DNA of 64,000 nucleotides from Chrysopilus asiliformis (Eukaryota; Arthropoda; Insecta; Diptera; Rhagionidae). The position numbers and the translations under genes are program-made. Below the pieces are notes generated by a model, which saw nothing but the letters and a program-made list of their open reading frames with translations, did no database searches and was not told the origin of the DNA. The stretch covers positions 106,154,034 through 106,218,033 of the forward strand of contig OZ035962.1 of NCBI GenBank assembly GCA_964034945.1. The letters are read 5' to 3'. This document shows, one piece after another, positions 10,206 to 22,489 of this stretch (its first letter is position 1; the number at the start of each line of letters is the position of its first letter).

Positions 10206-11171
10206 GTCTAGACCAGGCCTGGGCACCATGTATGTAGTGATTTACAATTACTCGAAGAAATTTTATATTTCTTCATATACTATAACACAAAATGAGAAAA
10301 CGGATCTTTTTCATTTTTTACGCTCTTTCGCTTTTGATGGAGACGTTTAGGAACAGTGGACTACACAATTTATCATGATGCGATTACAAAAAAATAATAA
10401 GTTCCGTCGTGCAAAAAAACTTGTGGGGACGTATTTCCGGTTCTGTGCTTCGAAAAAACATGCGCTAAATTGCATTATGTTATCTGATAGGACAGCTGTT
10501 GTAATGGCGTTCTATATTGAATTTTTTATTCGACATGTAACTGCAAACTAGACATTGACGGTTATCATTATTTGTGGTTATTAAATATTTGTTTTCCCAA
10601 TCACACGGAAGTGGCCGTCGTCTACCAACCAGGGTTGGGACTTTAGTACATATGTACTAGATCTAGTACCTATTTGACTCATTTAGTACCCTAGTAAATA
10701 CCAGAGCCCATGAATCTGGTACCTTTTCATGGTTTATATAAAAAATGATTTTATCTGAATTTATAGCTCCCTTTAAAAAGCTATCACTTTTCTATGTATT
10801 AGAAAAAAAAGTACTTTTTTAAATGATCCCTTACAACTCTTTAATTAAAGACTAATGAATTCGTGTTATTAAGGGAGATATGAAAATCAATCGTAGGCCA
10901 TGGAAATATGATTTATATTAGCAATAGCTCAAAATAATTCTCGAAATTTAAGTTTTTAGATGGAGTTTATACAAAAATTTAAAATTGAAATAAAAGCAAA
11001 AATTTAAAACAAATACATCTAGACAATTTTTATTGATTTTTTGGCGTTTTTCTAGAGTATTTTTTGACCGAAACGGTTATATTTACAACGCAAAAGTCAA
11101 TCCATATGGGTTAAGGATTTTTTTCTCTAAAATTACGAGATTTAGATTTTTCTTGACTTCTATGTAATAAG

Positions 11172-12312
11172 CAGGGCCCGGATATTTAAGGCAAAAAGGC
11201 ATTTTGCCTATTTTGCTTTTTTCGTTCATTTTTGTATAATAACTGCCTTTTAGGCATTTTTGCTTATTTTCCCACTTTTTCGACCATTTAGCCTTTTTTT
11301 AATGCCTTTTTTAATAATTCCGATCTTAAAAAGATTTATAAATTCCTTTTAGGGTAATTTAAGTACCCATAAAAATTATCATTATTTTTTTTTTTGATTT
11401 GGCAATGCCTATATTTATGACAGTTGCGCCAATGTACGATCAGTTTAGTTTTGATAGTAAATTGAAATCTTAGAAATGCCAAAAATCACACGAGAAAACC
11501 GCCTTATACTCGTGAGCCTTGTAAATACATTTGGTAAAGACTGTTTCTCGACAGACGGGAGTTTGCTTTTCTGCAAAATGTGCGAAAAAGTAGTGAATCA
11601 TTCAAAAAAGTATTTTGTAACACAACACATAAAAATTGCCATACACAAGAATTTATTGCAGAAAGCAAGTTCAAAAAAAGTCGGGTTATTCAAAAATGCA
11701 ATCAGCAGAAGAAGCGACTCACAATTTTTTAGAGATTTATGTATGGCATTTGTTAAAGCAAATATTCCACTTTGGAAATTGAATAATTATATTTTGAAAG
11801 AGTTTTTTTCAAAAATATTGCCATGAAAAAATTCCAGATGAATCAACGTTACGAAAGAATTGGAAACCTGCTATTTAGAAACAATTTCGGGGATTAGAAA
11901 AGAACTTTTAGGTAAGTTTTATTAGTTCACTTAATTATTTCTTGCAATCAGTATTAGATCCGTATTACCTATTATGATTCTTAATGCACCTAAAGTAACG
12001 TCACTATAACAAGTTGTAGGTAAAAAGTAGCGAACACTTATATTACTTAAATGAAGTGAGGGTCTTTATACGGCTATTAGCTTTTTATATATTTTTTTAA
12101 ATTTATTTATATGAATTTAATTTATCTGAAATTTTTTGCAAGCGTTCTGCGTTCAATTTTGTGATACATGATATGTCATATTCGTGCAATGAAAATGCCT
12201 TTTGTTTAAATAAATGCCTTTTTTTTGAAAAATTAATGCTTATTCAGTCTTTTATACTGCCTTTTTGCCTGCCTTTTTTCCCATTTTATAAGTGCCTTAA
12301 ATCCGGGCCCTA
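11172..12312. mobile_element. Innermost hAT-type transposon with coding relic
   Basis: The ends CAGGGCCCGGAT and, read inward from the right, TAGGGCCCGGAT are followed by TTAAGGCA on both sides. GTAATAAG is duplicated at 11164-11171 and 12313-12320. Subterminal regions are full of GGCATTTT/AAAAGGC motifs. At 1141 bp it is a deletion derivative that keeps the first part of a coding region. Confidence 0.9.
11476..11878 (+). pseudogene. hAT-associated CGGBP1/BED-like zinc-finger protein, broken
   Basis: The frame from 11476 has a C-x2-C...H-x4-H type finger (CKMCEKV, then QHIKIAIH) followed by a segment of the type AFVKANIPLWKLNN. This matches the N-terminal part of CGGBP1-like proteins derived from hAT transposases. 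After about residue 112 the frame shifts in a run of A (near 11812-11816). The expected continuation, with IPDESTLRKN, resumes in another frame and hits a stop at 11876-11878. The catalytic transposase part is absent. The conserved parts on both sides of the single shift show a formerly real gene. Family assignment is by motif memory. Confidence 0.7.
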
Positions 12313-12684
12313 GTAATAAGCATAAAAAACGATTTTTGTTGCACGATAGTTTAAAAAAAAATCTAGTACCACATTATCTCAATCTAGTACCCTTTTTGGG
12401 CAAAAATAGTACCTTTTACACATCCTCAAGTCCCAACCCTGCTACCAACACGTATCATTGCGTTGGAGAGTTGAGTAAAAATGTTCATACATTGATTGTA
12501 TTTTCGTAAAATTTGAATAAAAATGTTATCGTTGTGAGGAGCCAGACGAGCCAAGGAGTGCCCAGGCCTAGTCTAGACTTTATTTTTTTTTTTTCACAAA
12601 AACTTTTGGTTTTTAAAAAAAACATCTAAAGTATCATTTTTATCAACCCAGACATATGTATGTCAACCGTTGCCGTTGAAATTT

Positions 12685-12786
12685 CACGATTTTGAAATAG
12701 TACGGTTTTTGCAAAGCCCTAGCAGCATCTTGACATAAATGCTGCTTCGGCTATATTTGCAAAAACCGTACTATTTCGAAATCGTG
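12685..12786. repeat. Double hairpin (fold-back element)
   Basis: Arms 12685-12715 and 12756-12786 pair over 31 bp with one mismatch. The loop itself contains AGCAGCAT/ATGCTGCT. No target duplication was identified. It could be a small fold-back element or a structured RNA. Confidence 0.7.
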
Positions 12787-12789
12787 TAA

Positions 12790-14841
12790 ACTCTGGTATG
12801 GTAAAAAATTGTAAATTTACTATTTTCCTACGGGCAAACTTGTTTTACAATAGGCACTTGTTTTAATCGATCAATTCCCTCGACCAATCGAAATGTGTTA
12901 ATTTCATGTGAAGTAAAAATTATCCGTAATTACACAAACTCAGAGAGAAAACTGCAATTCAAAGCCGAAAAATTATTTCTCAATTGCGATCTGAAAATAT
13001 TTAGATACGCACAGCTTTGATTTAAATGCTTGTGTTGTACATATATGTTTTTTGTATTGCCCGCATCTCTTGATAATCACTGTTGAATACCTGAAATGGG
13101 CAATTTTACTTAATTCACTAATTAACCATGCGGACTAGATCATTTGTTGTGCATTTTTCATGCTGAACCCTCTGGAATAATTTCCTCGGTAGAGCACAGA
13201 AAATTTTTGTGATTGTTCCAATAATTGCCGAAGCACCACCATAATCCATATTTGTCTTTCCCACAATGATGGGAAAATTATTCGAAAAACAGGAACGAAT
13301 CCTCCGAGTTTCGGTGAAATATGCGTCAAGTAACGCAATTTAGCGCAATCATCAGCCACAGTAGCTCTTTTTAGCTCTAGCTTAAGAAAACCGAAAGGGA
13401 AACAAACAAGTTTTATATCCCATCAGGTAAATTTTCGCCGTTTCAAAGTGTGTTCAACCTAAATTATACACTCCGATATACATATATGATGTGAAGATGG
13501 CAGGAAGATGTGGTCCCAATCTAGCATCGCTTCAGGGCTAGATTAGTCCGTGTGTGTAACTAAATCAGAAACGGTGTATTCGCTATGACTAGTTATGACC
13601 TGAAATATATGAATTTTTGGTGCCTTACTTTGACGAATTGATGCGAGGCAGTGCTTTTCGTGGTCCTTGGCTTAGCGAATGAAATTCGATTAGGAACGCA
13701 ATTTTTTCACACCTTTAAGAGTGATAGGGGAGGAGAGAATAGTAGGGGAGATGACTTCCTCCTGCTATGTGGCTGACATGGCAAAGGAAGTCAAGAAATT
13801 TTTTGAGGATTTTTCCAAAAGGGTGTTGAGTTTTGTTTTGTTGATCGTGTCTGTATTAGAGACCGATGCTGATCCGATTATTTTGGAAATCAAAGCGTTA
13901 ATTTACATGATCGATTTTCAGTGATAATTACCCGAACCAGATTACTAGCATTTTTTCCTACAATTAGATGAACTGACGATGAGAATTAAATCGATGTTAT
14001 GTGAGGTCGCCAATAATTTACCATGCACTGGCAATTGATCTTGTATTTTCATGCGTGTTAATCCATCTCACGTTTATGTACTGATGTCCAGTAATTACCT
14101 CAATGATTGAGGAGTTAATATAAAGGGTAAGTACTGTACTTTTGCGCAAAAATAATAATCACATATCCATTTACGATAATATTCTCATATTATTACGTAC
14201 TCGATAAGACATTGATTACAGATTTTACAACGAAAATGTTATACAGGAGATGTTGCTTCCTTCCTGAAAGGCAAAGTAATTTCATATCATCTTCTGTCCT
14301 TAAGCATTCTTTCACCACCTTAAGCATATCAACAGCACCGGGACAGGACAGAACTCCTTGTGTTAAGCATCCTGAATTGTAAATAAATCATTTCCCACAT
14401 TCTGTGAGTTGGAATGGACTGATATGTGGGTGGTTTTCCGTTCATCGTCCCAATCTATTACAAATGGCCTGTTAAACTGTCCGCACAAAGGACTCCGATC
14501 GATTGTCACTTTGTCGTTTCTATTCAGGGGCTGTCTGCACTTGCATCCCTGGTCCTAATTGATGGCATGTTCATCTTCGGGAGGTCTTTGATCATTTAGG
14601 GTAGTTTTATGTTTTGTGTCTAATTGTCTGACTGGTAGAACATGAAGGCTTCTTGACTCTGCTGTGTTCAACTATTATTTCTACTTGTAGTCCTCGTTGG
14701 TGGCCATTTGGTGAGTATTCATATGTTTTTTGTGACTTTCAAGTCTTACTGAAATTTCAATTAAAATTTTATTCTCTATAAAATATTGAAAATGTCCACT
14801 TGATCAAATTCATTGTAGATAGATTGTTTTTTTTTCTGTAT
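12790..14841. other. Non-coding stretch
   Basis: No domain-bearing frame. Open frames at 13135-13359 (minus) and 13721-13924 (plus) are short and unlike known families. Confidence 0.4.
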
Positions 14842-17800
14842 ATTTTTACTTTCTTCTACGGAGTATAATAAAGTATTGTATTCATGAAAAATTTCGACCT
14901 CTTAATTTTGCCTAAAAAACATTTCCCGATCACTCCTGAGTCGATTGGAGCCATATTTAAAAAATGGCTTTCTGTCTGTCAGTCTGTCAGTCTGTCAGTC
15001 TGTCAGTCTGTCAGTCTGTCAGTCTGTCAGTCTGTCGGTCTGTCAGTCTGTCAGTCTGTCAGTCTGTCAGTCTGTCAGTCTGTCAGTCTGTCAGTCTGTC
15101 AGTCTGTCAGTCTGTCAGTCTGTCAGTCTGTCAGTCTGTCAGTCTGTCAGTCTGTCAGTCTGTCAGTCTGTCAGTCTGTCAGTCTGTCAGTCTGTCAGTC
15201 TGTCAGTCTGTCAGTCTGTCAGTCTGTCAGTCTGTCAGTCTGTCAGTCTGTCAGTCTGTCAGTCTGTCAGTCTGTCAGTCTGTCAGTCTGTCAGTCTGTC
15301 AGTCTGTCAGTCTGTCAGTCTGTCAGTCTGTCAGTCTGTCAGTCTGTCAGTCTGTCAGTCTGTCAGTCTGTCAGTCTGTCAGTCTGTCAGTCTGTCAGTC
15401 TGTCAGTCTGTCAGTCTGTCAGTCTGTCAGTCTGTCAGTCTGTCAGTCTGTCAGTCTGTCAGTCTGTCAGTCTGTCAGTCTGTCAGTCTGTCAGTCTGTC
15501 AGTCTGTCAGTCTGTCAGTCTGTCAGTCTGTCAGTCTGTCAGTCTGTCAGTCTGTCAGTCTGTCAGTCTGTCAGTCTGTCAGTCTGTCAGTCTGTCAGTC
15601 TGTCAGTCTGTCAGTCTGTCAGTCTGTCAGTCTGTCAGTCTGTCAGTCTGTCAGTCTGTCAGTCTGTCAGTCTGTCAGTCTGTCAGTCTGTCAGTCTGTC
15701 AGTCTGTCAGTCTGTCAGTCTGTCAGTCTGTCAGTCTGTCAGTCTGTCAGTCTGTCAGTCTGTCAGTCTGTCAGTCTGTCAGTCTGTCAGTCTGTCAGTC
15801 TGTCAGTCTGTCAGTCTGTCAGTCTGTCAGTCTGTCAGTCTGTCAGTCTGTCAGTCTGTCAGTCTGTCAGTCTGTCAGTCTGTCAGTCTGTCAGTCTGTC
15901 AGTCTGTCAGTCTGTCAGTCTGTCAGTCTGTCAGTCTGTCAGTCTGTCAGTCTGTCAGTCTGTCAGTCTGTCAGTCTGTCAGTCTGTCAGTCTGTCAGTC
16001 TGTCAGTCTGTCAGTCTGTCAGTCTGTCAGTCTGTCAGTCTGTCAGTCTGTCAGTCTGTCAGTCTGTCAGTCTGTCAGTCTGTCAGTCTGTCAGTCTGTC
16101 AGTCTGTCAGTCTGTCAGTCTGTCAGTCTGTCAGTCTGTCAGTCTGTCAGTCTGTCAGTCTGTCAGTCTGTCAGTCTGTCAGTCTGTCAGTCTGTCAGTC
16201 TGTCAGTCTGTCAGTCTGTCAGTCTGTCAGTCTGTCAGTCTGTCAGTCTGTCAGTCTGTCAGTCTGTCAGTCTGTCAGTCTGTCAGTCTGTCAGTCTGTC
16301 AGTCTGTCAGTCTGTCAGTCTGTCAGTCTGTCAGTCTGTCAGTCTGTCAGTCTGTCAGTCTGTCAGTCTGTCAGTCTGTCAGTCTGTCAGTCTGTCAGTC
16401 TGTCAGTCTGTCAGTCTGTCAGTCTGTCAGTCTGTCAGTCTGTCAGTCTGTCAGTCTGTCAGTCTGTCAGTCTGTCAGTCTGTCAGTCTGTCAGTCTGTC
16501 AGTCTGTCAGTCTGTCAGTCTGTCAGTCTGTCAGTCTGTCAGTCTGTCAGTCTGTCAGTCTGTCAGTCTGTCAGTCTGTCAGTCTGTCAGTCTGTCAGTC
16601 TGTCAGTCTGTCAGTCTGTCAGTCTGTCAGTCTGTCAGTCTGTCAGTCTGTCAGTCTGTCAGTCTGTCAGTCTGTCAGTCTGTCAGTCTGTCAGTCTGTC
16701 AGTCTGTCAGTCTGTCAGTCTGTCAGTCTGTCAGTCTGTCAGTCTGTCAGTCTGTCAGTCTGTCAGTCTGTCAGTCTGTCAGTCTGTCAGTCTGTCAGTC
16801 TGTCAGTCTGTCAGTCTGTCAGTCTGTCAGTCTGTCAGTCTGTCAGTCTGTCAGTCTGTCAGTCTGTCAGTCTGTCAGTCTGTCAGTCTGTCAGTCTGTC
16901 AGTCTGTCAGTCTGTCAGTCTGTCAGTCTGTCAGTCTGTCAGTCTGTCAGTCTGTCAGTCTGTCAGTCTGTCAGTCTGTCAGTCTGTCAGTCTGTCAGTC
17001 TGTCAGTCTGTCAGTCTGTCAGTCTGTCAGTCTGTCAGTCTGTCAGTCTGTCAGTCTGTCAGTCTGTCAGTCTGTCAGTCTGTCAGTCTGTCAGTCTGTC
17101 AGTCTGTCAGTCTGTCAGTCTGTCAGTCTGTCAGTCTGTCAGTCTGTCAGTCTGTCAGTCTGTCAGTCTGTCAGTCTGTCAGTCTGTCAGTCTGTCAGTC
17201 TGTCAGTCTGTCAGTCTGTCAGTCTGTCAGTCTGTCAGTCTGTCAGTCTGTCAGTCTGTCAGTCTGTCAGTCTGTCAGTCTGTCAGTCTGTCAGTCTGTC
17301 AGTCTGTCAGTCTGTCAGTCTGTCAGTCTGTCAGTCTGTCAGTCTGTCAGTCTGTCAGTCTGTCAGTCTGTCAGTCTGTCAGTCTGTCAGTCTGTCAGTC
17401 TGTCAGTCTGTCAGTCTGTCAGTCTGTCAGTCTGTCAGTCTGTCAGTCTGTCTGTCTGTCAGTCTGTCAGTCTGTCAGTCTGTCAGTCTGTCAGTCTGTC
17501 AGTCTGTCAGTCTGTCTGTCAGTCTGTGTACAAGATTTCTCAAAAACTAATAGAGCTAGCGCCATGAAATTTTATAGGCATGTTGGGTCCTGAAATGGGA
17601 CGATCCTATCAACTTTTGGTGGAAATCCGTTAACCGGAAGTATCCAAAATGGCGGTTTTTCAAAAATCGCAATTTCGTTTTTCTCGATTTACTCCCAAAC
17701 TACGCGTTTTTTAGTGGCCTTAAGTATGACAAAACTTGGAGAAAATAAAATTTCCCACACTTTTGTCTTTCGCTATAACTCGATATCTCAACCTGTTATC

Positions 17801-18272
17801 GAGATAAACCGTTATTTCCAAAAAACAAACAGTTTTCTGCGATTATCTCGAAAACTAACGGGTTTTTGCTGACTGAATGTATGAAGTGAATTAATGAGAA
17901 TAGCATTCTGCACAATTTTGTTTCTTACCGTTATCCGTTATCTTTTACCGTTATTGAGATATTTTCATTAATATGTAAAAAAATCATATTTTTGCGAATA
18001 ATTTGCAAAATAACGGTTTTTCGACAAATCAGTTAAAAGAATAATTAAAGATGTTAACATTTTCTACATTTTTGCCATTTACCGTAAATTGATATCTTTT
18101 ACCGTTCTCAAGTTATCTCAAATTTTGTACGTTTTTGATATTTTTGGATGAACCAACAATTTATTGGGAGGTCGTCTTAGGTTGACAACGCGACAGGGCT
18201 CTAGCGTATATTGCACAGGGTCGTAGATTTTGTAGAAGAAAGTTTTGTGTTGACCACAACTGATATTTTTTT
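14842..18272 (+). mobile_element. Dispersed repeat family A, copy 1, with expanded octamer array
   Basis: Both flanks of the octamer array match a second copy at 49592-50479 almost base for base. The shared part runs from ATTTTTACTTTCTTCTACGG to CCACAACTGATATTTTTT, with TTACCG-rich AT stretches between. The DNA outside these limits differs, so this is a dispersed element rather than a large duplication. No transposase or inverted ends are visible. The central GTCT/GTCA tract recalls dipteran mini-me elements, whose core is (GTCY)n. Classification is inference. Confidence 0.75.
14971..17527 (+). repeat. Satellite-like array of GTCTGTCA, about 320 units
   Basis: An almost perfectly uniform 8-bp repeat over about 2.56 kb. 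I saw one G substitution (15037) and two four-base phase slips near the right end (about 17448 and 17512). All three forward frames are open because the 8-mer has no stop, giving a meaningless repeating octapeptide (SVCQSVSL); these are not genes. The related copy at 49.7 kb has only about three units. Confidence 0.97.
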
Positions 18273-20750
18273 ACTATAATCGCAGAAAATTCAAAAGTCT
18301 ACTCAATTTGTTTTATCGAAATGAACAGTGATCCTTACTGCTTGGTGCTAACGATACCATCAGTATATATACTATCACGACTCTGCTCTTGACACGATTT
18401 TTTCTTCCGGTTCGTCACGCTGCAACGATATTTGCTCAAAATTCATTCAAATGACCGATTCCAGAGATATCCAATCCATTCATCGATCGCTGTATCGGCC
18501 AGCGAAACACCACAAGTTATCTGGATAAGTATTTTTGGGTACAAAATTTAAACTTTAATTGGTGGTTCCTCCCTCACTTTCATCTGGTGGTGCTTTTCCC
18601 CAACATCACTGATCAAAACGATGTACGAGTATTAAATCTGCACAAAATCTTAAACTAAATGCAGTCAACCAGATCTTTTGGAGGCATCGAACACGGTAAA
18701 ACATCAAAGGTAGAAAGTCTGATGGGCCGCAAATGCAAAGAGAGAAGGACGCCGGTCATGCGAAAAAAGAGAAAAAACACCGCGCGAAACTTGTGTTTAT
18801 AAACTTAAAGGCTGTAATCACATTAGCATTTGAGCCTTTAGTTATCACCTGAGTTGCCGACACTTTGGCGAATATACACAGGGCTGGATGGTTGCATTGA
18901 TCGGTCCAAGTGCCGACAGACATGATGAAAAGCGACCAACAAACTTTTTCCGGGCTTACTGGATCGATCGGCATGGGCGAAATATATATTTGAAAGAAAA
19001 AAAAACGTGTGTAGTTGAGGGAATTACAGGACGAGACTCCAAGGGCGGCTGCAATGATGCTGCATAGTAATTTACGTTTGTATTGCACACACGATGTAGA
19101 TAAGAGAAATGATTTTGTGTAGGTGATTATTAACGAAACGAACGAACGGACAAATCCATCTCATGGCATCGCGATGATCATTTCCTTGGGTGATTGTTAT
19201 TGCCGATCTGCAGCATTGATTTAGAGTTTCCTATAAAATTCAATTCAACTATAGTGGCTCGGTTGAAAAAAAGAAGATCAAGCGACGATCATCCAGGAAT
19301 TAAGATCACCACCAAGTTCCTGCCGGCCATGGTTCGGAGCTAATCTGCGTGTGATCGCGCACGTCCCAAGGGAATCAGTCTCTATAAGAAGAATGGAATG
19401 ATACGTGGTTTAGATCTAAGAGAGCGGAAAAACGGAGGAAATTATTTTATTATATTGTTGGATCACAAATTGATTGTTATGATGAGGCGGAATATCCGAT
19501 TTGATGATTTCTTTCATTTACTCGTAGATTTGTATTATTTTTTTCACGTTATCTTGTAGTTACAGAAAGACGTGTCCGTTCGTTCACATTGTCATTACGG
19601 ATTGCGGTGAATTTAAAAGAAATCAAAGCCAAGATCAATGTCATTACGACATATCTTATATCCCAACTGAATTTCGAATGATTTACATAAATTATATCTT
19701 TGAAAGAATAAACTTGCACCAGCCGCGCATAACATAAATCCACTGCGAAAAGAGATCAGTGGTGATTAATACGTGATCCTGAGAAAAGGACGCAGTTGTC
19801 TAATTATTCGCCACCCATGCTTGAATGCCACCCAAAAAGAAAATTAAAAAAAGAACGCAAAGGTAGGCACGAGGACAAGGCAATGACAAATATTTAAAAA
19901 GAAACACACACACACACGAACAAAGCCAAAAAAAAAACGTCGTTTCGAGTGTGAATCAGCGGAATAGTAGCAGCCTATCCTCTGGAAGACTGTTCACATG
20001 CTCACGTCCTATCTAGGCTACTTGTACCTACATTTTGTAAATATAACTTTTGGGTCCTTTGTGCCAGCAACAGAACAAGGGACGACTCATTCCCAACTAA
20101 AGTGTTGTCGAGGTGATAATCAACAAAAATCTTTGCCATGTCGAATCGCCATTTTCTCGGTGTCGTCTTTTCTTCTGGTTGGGAAATCGAAGCCCTGATA
20201 AATGCGGCGTTTGCGAGCCGCCGCCTGGTTGGCTGATTTCTCAAAAAATTTTCTCAAAAATAAATTCATCGGCCGGCGTTTTGTCGGTTTTCATATATCG
20301 ATATATTCAAGTCTGTTGTATCCGATTTGTAGCCGGGCTGGCACATTTAAAGAAATTAGTTCCGTATCGGAATTCAATCAATAAGATGCTATCTAAGCAT
20401 ATATAGTTAGTCCTTTTAACTTGTCAAGCGATAAAATCCCATCGATTTACGAGGATAATGGCGAGAATTGCAGCTGCCAGAAAAATGCAAATGGTGCTTC
20501 CATTCGAATCGATTCTGTTGAAATCATTTGGAATTCTAAAAGCCTTTGTTATTAATAGCTTTTAATTTCGACAATTATGTTCGTATGTGTGGGGATGACG
20601 CGGTATGGAAAAACTATGAGAGTTTTACAAATTTTTGCATAACTCTTCTCAGCAGACATGAAATAAAGTTTTGCATTTATTTTGTAACATAATTTTCCTT
20701 GATAGATAACCTACCCAACACTAAAAACCATATAAAAGTCCATGCAGTAG
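18273..20750. other. Non-coding stretch, locally GC-richer
   Basis: No recognisable gene. Short open frames (18756-19088 minus, 19998-20406 plus and minus) overlap on both strands and match nothing I know. Confidence 0.4.
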
Positions 20751-20768
20751 TTTAGGATACAGTAGGAA

Positions 20769-20871
20769 AGGAGGTTCGCATCATGTAGAGGGGAGTGGTT
20801 TGAGTGGGCGAAAAGTTTCCTTCATTTTTCGCCCACTCAAACCACTCCCCTCTACATGATGCGAACCTCCT
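20769..20871. repeat. Perfect 46-bp inverted repeat with 11-nt loop
   Basis: Arms 20769-20814 and 20826-20871 are exact reverse complements around GTTTCCTTCAT. This may be one end of a larger element that includes the minisatellite 150 bp downstream. Confidence 0.93.
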
Positions 20872-21020
20872 CTCTTGCTGAGCCGACCTGTCCAACATTG
20901 AACTGACCTGTTCAACACTGAAACCCGTTTTCATTACAGTCGAAGGGATAAAAGGGGAGCCCATACCACATCTAACTATAAACCACGCTCATGACGCATA
21001 GAACACATAAATAAATTTTT

Positions 21021-21127
21021 GTTGGTGCAAAAGTTGGTGCAAAAGTTGGTGCAAAAGGTGGTGCAAAAGTTGGTGCAAAAGTTGGTGCAAAAGTTGGTGC
21101 AAAAGTTGGTGCAAAAGTTGGTGCAGT
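21021..21127 (+). repeat. 12-bp minisatellite GTTGGTGCAAAA, about 9 units
   Basis: Direct repeats with one variant unit (GGTGGTGCAAAA). The array lies between a hairpin (20769-20871) and a (TA)n run near 21170, a layout like DINE/Helentron-type elements with central tandem repeats. This is inference only. Confidence 0.93.
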
Positions 21128-21179
21128 AGTTCTTTAGTTTATGCGTTACACACAAGCACGTCGCTTTTATATATATATA

Positions 21180-22150
21180 GAGATTTATCAGAAATGCAGA
21201 GGAGTTTTCTTAGACTATACAAATTAAGCTGGTAAAGCCAATCTTAAATTTTAGCTTACATTTTTCACTTTTTCCCCCGATATCTAAAAAATCTCGAGAT
21301 ATCGAACAATATCTCGATTAATCGAAAAAAATATTTCTAAAAATATCGAAAAAAAATCTTGAGATATCGAAAAATAATCCAAGCACAAGATTAGGCCAAT
21401 TCTCAACAACGAAATTTTGTTATATGTAAATCATATGGATTATTTTCCACAAGAGAAACTATTCCCTCTCGTACGTGTAAAGAAATGTACATTTCTTGTG
21501 AAGCAACGCTTTCACTATTTTTAATTCGCCATCGACAAATCCTCCCGGCTCTTCTCTGTTACTTGATAAAAAATTCTGTAAATTCATTCTGTAAGCTGGT
21601 CTAAATGCCACCCACAGGAATGCGGACATGAAAAAACTTAAAAAACTATTCTGGATAATCTAAATTGGACGTGTCTGCAGCGTCACTCCAGGGGACTTTC
21701 AATTTGCTTTCTTATAGAATGTGTGAAGAGCCCTTGGCTATCGTCCTCATATTTGCGTTCATCCTGCTAAAGGCGATTATAGGATAATATGACAGGTCCT
21801 TATCTATATTGCTGACCTGTCGATGATGTCTTCCTTGACACCTAATGCTTGCTTATGTTATTATCAATAATCCCTGCCTTTGTTGCACAGAGGATAGAAT
21901 ATCATTTCAAAACAAAGGCTGATATTTTTCCCTTTTTATCGACTCTAAAATGAATTTATTTACATATTTTGTCAACAAAATTGCAAAATCTATTAAAATA
22001 CATAGTTATCAAGTGGAAAAATTATTAAAAAAAGAGATAATTTTTGGAGTTTTTAGAATTTTAATTGTGATAAGTTGTCTTTTAAATATAATATTATGCA
22101 TTCATTGCTTTCTTAATAGTTTAAATACCTTTTTATTTGTAATATTTTAC
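21180..22150. other. Non-coding stretch
   Basis: Contains clustered ATATCGA motifs (21280-21375). No supported gene. Confidence 0.4.
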
Positions 22151-22152
22151 TA

Positions 22153-22425
22153 CACTCAGAAAAATGAAGGCTAACTCGACGACCTACATACGGCGTAATT
22201 GACCTCGGGCAGGCGCGCGTTCGCCTGCATGAGGGAAAGTAAAACTTGTGTTGACCTGTGACCGGAGAAATTCTGAAATTAAGCCACCAGCAGGTGAAGT
22301 AGGGCCTTGGGAGCTGCACGAGTTGACCTTAGATAGGTTAACTCTGACCGCTAGCTGGCTTACAGATACCTCTGTAAGGTCAGAGTTAACCTGACAAAAA
22401 GTTGACCTGGACATTTTTCTGAGTG
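22153..22425. mobile_element. Tc1/mariner-type MITE
   Basis: Inverted ends CACTCAGAAAAATG and CATTTTTCTGAGTG are each flanked by TA, the target dinucleotide of Tc1/mariner elements. An internal hairpin, GGTTAACTCTGACC with its complement, lies at about 22335-22393. There is no transposase. Confidence 0.85.
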
Positions 22426-22489
22426 TACCTGAAGAACTTTTCCAAAAAAGTCTGGACCAATCCGCTATGGTTAGTCATAACACCCCAGT

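Larger units (their letters stand above)
10630..12441. mobile_element. Middle hAT-type DNA transposon nested in the outer one
   Basis: Terminal repeats CAGGGTTGGGACTT and AAGTCCCAACCCTG, flanked by CTACCAAC (10622-10629 and 12442-12449). The subterminal regions carry repeated AGTACC motifs on both sides, typical of transposase-binding repeats. Without the inner insertion it is about 660 bp. Confidence 0.9.
10214..12570. mobile_element. Outer hAT-type DNA transposon (non-autonomous)
   Basis: The ends are near-inverted: CAGGCCTGGGCAC at the left, and TAGGCCTGGGCAC when the right end is read inward. The 8-bp palindrome GTCTAGAC is duplicated on both sides (10206-10213 and 12571-12578). It fits the nTnnnnAn target preference of hAT elements. 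Without the insertion it contains, the element is only about 540 bp and has no transposase. Confidence 0.88.

Noticed and set aside
14971..17527. CRISPR-like array
   Set aside because: Uninterrupted 8-bp tandem repeat with no spacers, in eukaryotic DNA.
14884..17593. Three overlapping plus-strand frames of about 870-890 codons with SVCQSVSL repeats
   Set aside because: They exist in every forward frame because an 8-bp repeat without stops shifts frame each unit. The codons are a by-product of the array.
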